From Methanobrevibacter sp. (GTDB taxonomy: Archaea > Methanobacteriota > Methanobacteria > Methanobacteriales > Methanobacteriaceae), in contig JAITOM010000352.1 in the NCBI GenBank assembly GCA_031289975.1, positions 1-5,466 on the forward strand: 5,466 nucleotides of DNA, given 5' to 3'. Within the stretch, counting starts at the first letter, position 1; every line of letters starts with the position of its first letter. The notes under the pieces were generated by a model. The model was given only the letters and a program-made list of their open reading frames with translations, was not told where the DNA came from and did not search any database. A program made the position numbers and the translations under genes. Shown in pieces: positions 5,232-5,466 of this stretch.

Positions 5232-5366
5232 TATGGTCATTACGGAAAGGTTCTTAAATTTTAAAGATTTTTTTCATTAAATTATTCAATTTTAAATATA
5301 ACTTCATATTAATCAGTGAGTTTAAATAGTATAAATTTATTTTAAGTAATATAAATAATTTTAAAC
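5232..5366 (+). repeat. Dispersed intergenic repeat, copy B (diverged)
   Basis: It starts TATGGTCATTACGG and shares 22 of the first 26 bases with copy A, including GTTCTTAAATTTT. It ends in ATAAATAATTTTAAAC, matching the end of copy A. It is 135 nt long and is followed without a gap by copy C, so B and C form a head-to-tail pair. It begins 63 nt upstream of the zinc-ribbon gene start and so probably overlaps that gene's promoter region. Confidence 0.75.
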
Positions 5367-5466
5367 TATAGTCATTTTGAAAAAGTTCTTAAATTTTGGA
5401 TGAAAAATTTTTTTATTAAATTATTTAATTTTTGATATTACTTTATAAAAATTAATAATTTTAAAT
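5367..5466 (+). repeat. Dispersed intergenic repeat, copy C (cut by window end)
   Basis: This copy is 98 of 100 bases identical to 1422-1521 with no gaps, and continues beyond the window. It is far closer to copy A, almost 4 kb away, than to the adjacent copy B. Simple local tandem duplication of B therefore cannot be its recent origin; copying or transposition between loci is more likely. Confidence 0.9.

Overview
This window looks like archaeal chromosome from the order Methanobacteriales, most likely a Methanobrevibacter-type methanogen. Four observations support this. Base composition is extremely AT-rich, especially between genes. The RNase HII is of archaeal type. One gene encodes MreB, which among archaea is characteristic of pseudomurein-walled methanogens such as Methanobacteriales and Methanopyrus. 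A TtuA/NcsA-type tRNA thiolase remnant is also present. Assignment to genus is inference.

Layout from left to right. (1) Positions 1-647 hold the 3' part of a TtuA/NcsA-like tRNA 2-thiolation gene on the + strand. It enters the window at its PP-loop and appears broken: an internal deletion with a frame change removes about 45-50 residues, and only the C-terminal zinc finger survives in the second frame. (2) Positions 600-1268 (-) encode an intact class I SAM-dependent methyltransferase, convergent with and overlapping the remnant. (3) Positions 1269-1961 are a gene-free, almost purely A/T region. It carries a long dispersed repeat, a 45/46-nt tandem repeat, several short perfect palindromes, and candidate promoters for the genes on both sides. 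(4) Positions 1962-3044 (+) encode MreB, followed by a strong hairpin. (5) Positions 3045-3457 are a second gene-free stretch with terminator-like and promoter-like elements. (6) Positions 3458-4099 (+) encode RNase HII. (7) Positions 4174-5169 (-) encode a protein of unknown function with an N-terminal zinc ribbon, a long Asn/Lys/Ser-rich linker and a C-terminal membrane helix. (8) Positions 5232-5466 hold two head-to-tail copies of the dispersed repeat, the second cut by the window edge.

The genes do not form an operon. Each has its own spacing and orientation, and no shared pathway is evident: tRNA modification, a methyltransferase, cell shape, RNA/DNA hybrid repair and an unknown membrane protein. 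The most unusual feature is the repeat family. A 100-nt stretch at 1422-1521 recurs at 5367-5466 with only two differences. A diverged copy lies at 5232-5366. The first 26 nt of the family also appears twice in inverted orientation at 1609-1634 and 1655-1680, so that 1422-1680 resembles a small non-coding element bounded by imperfect terminal inverted repeats.
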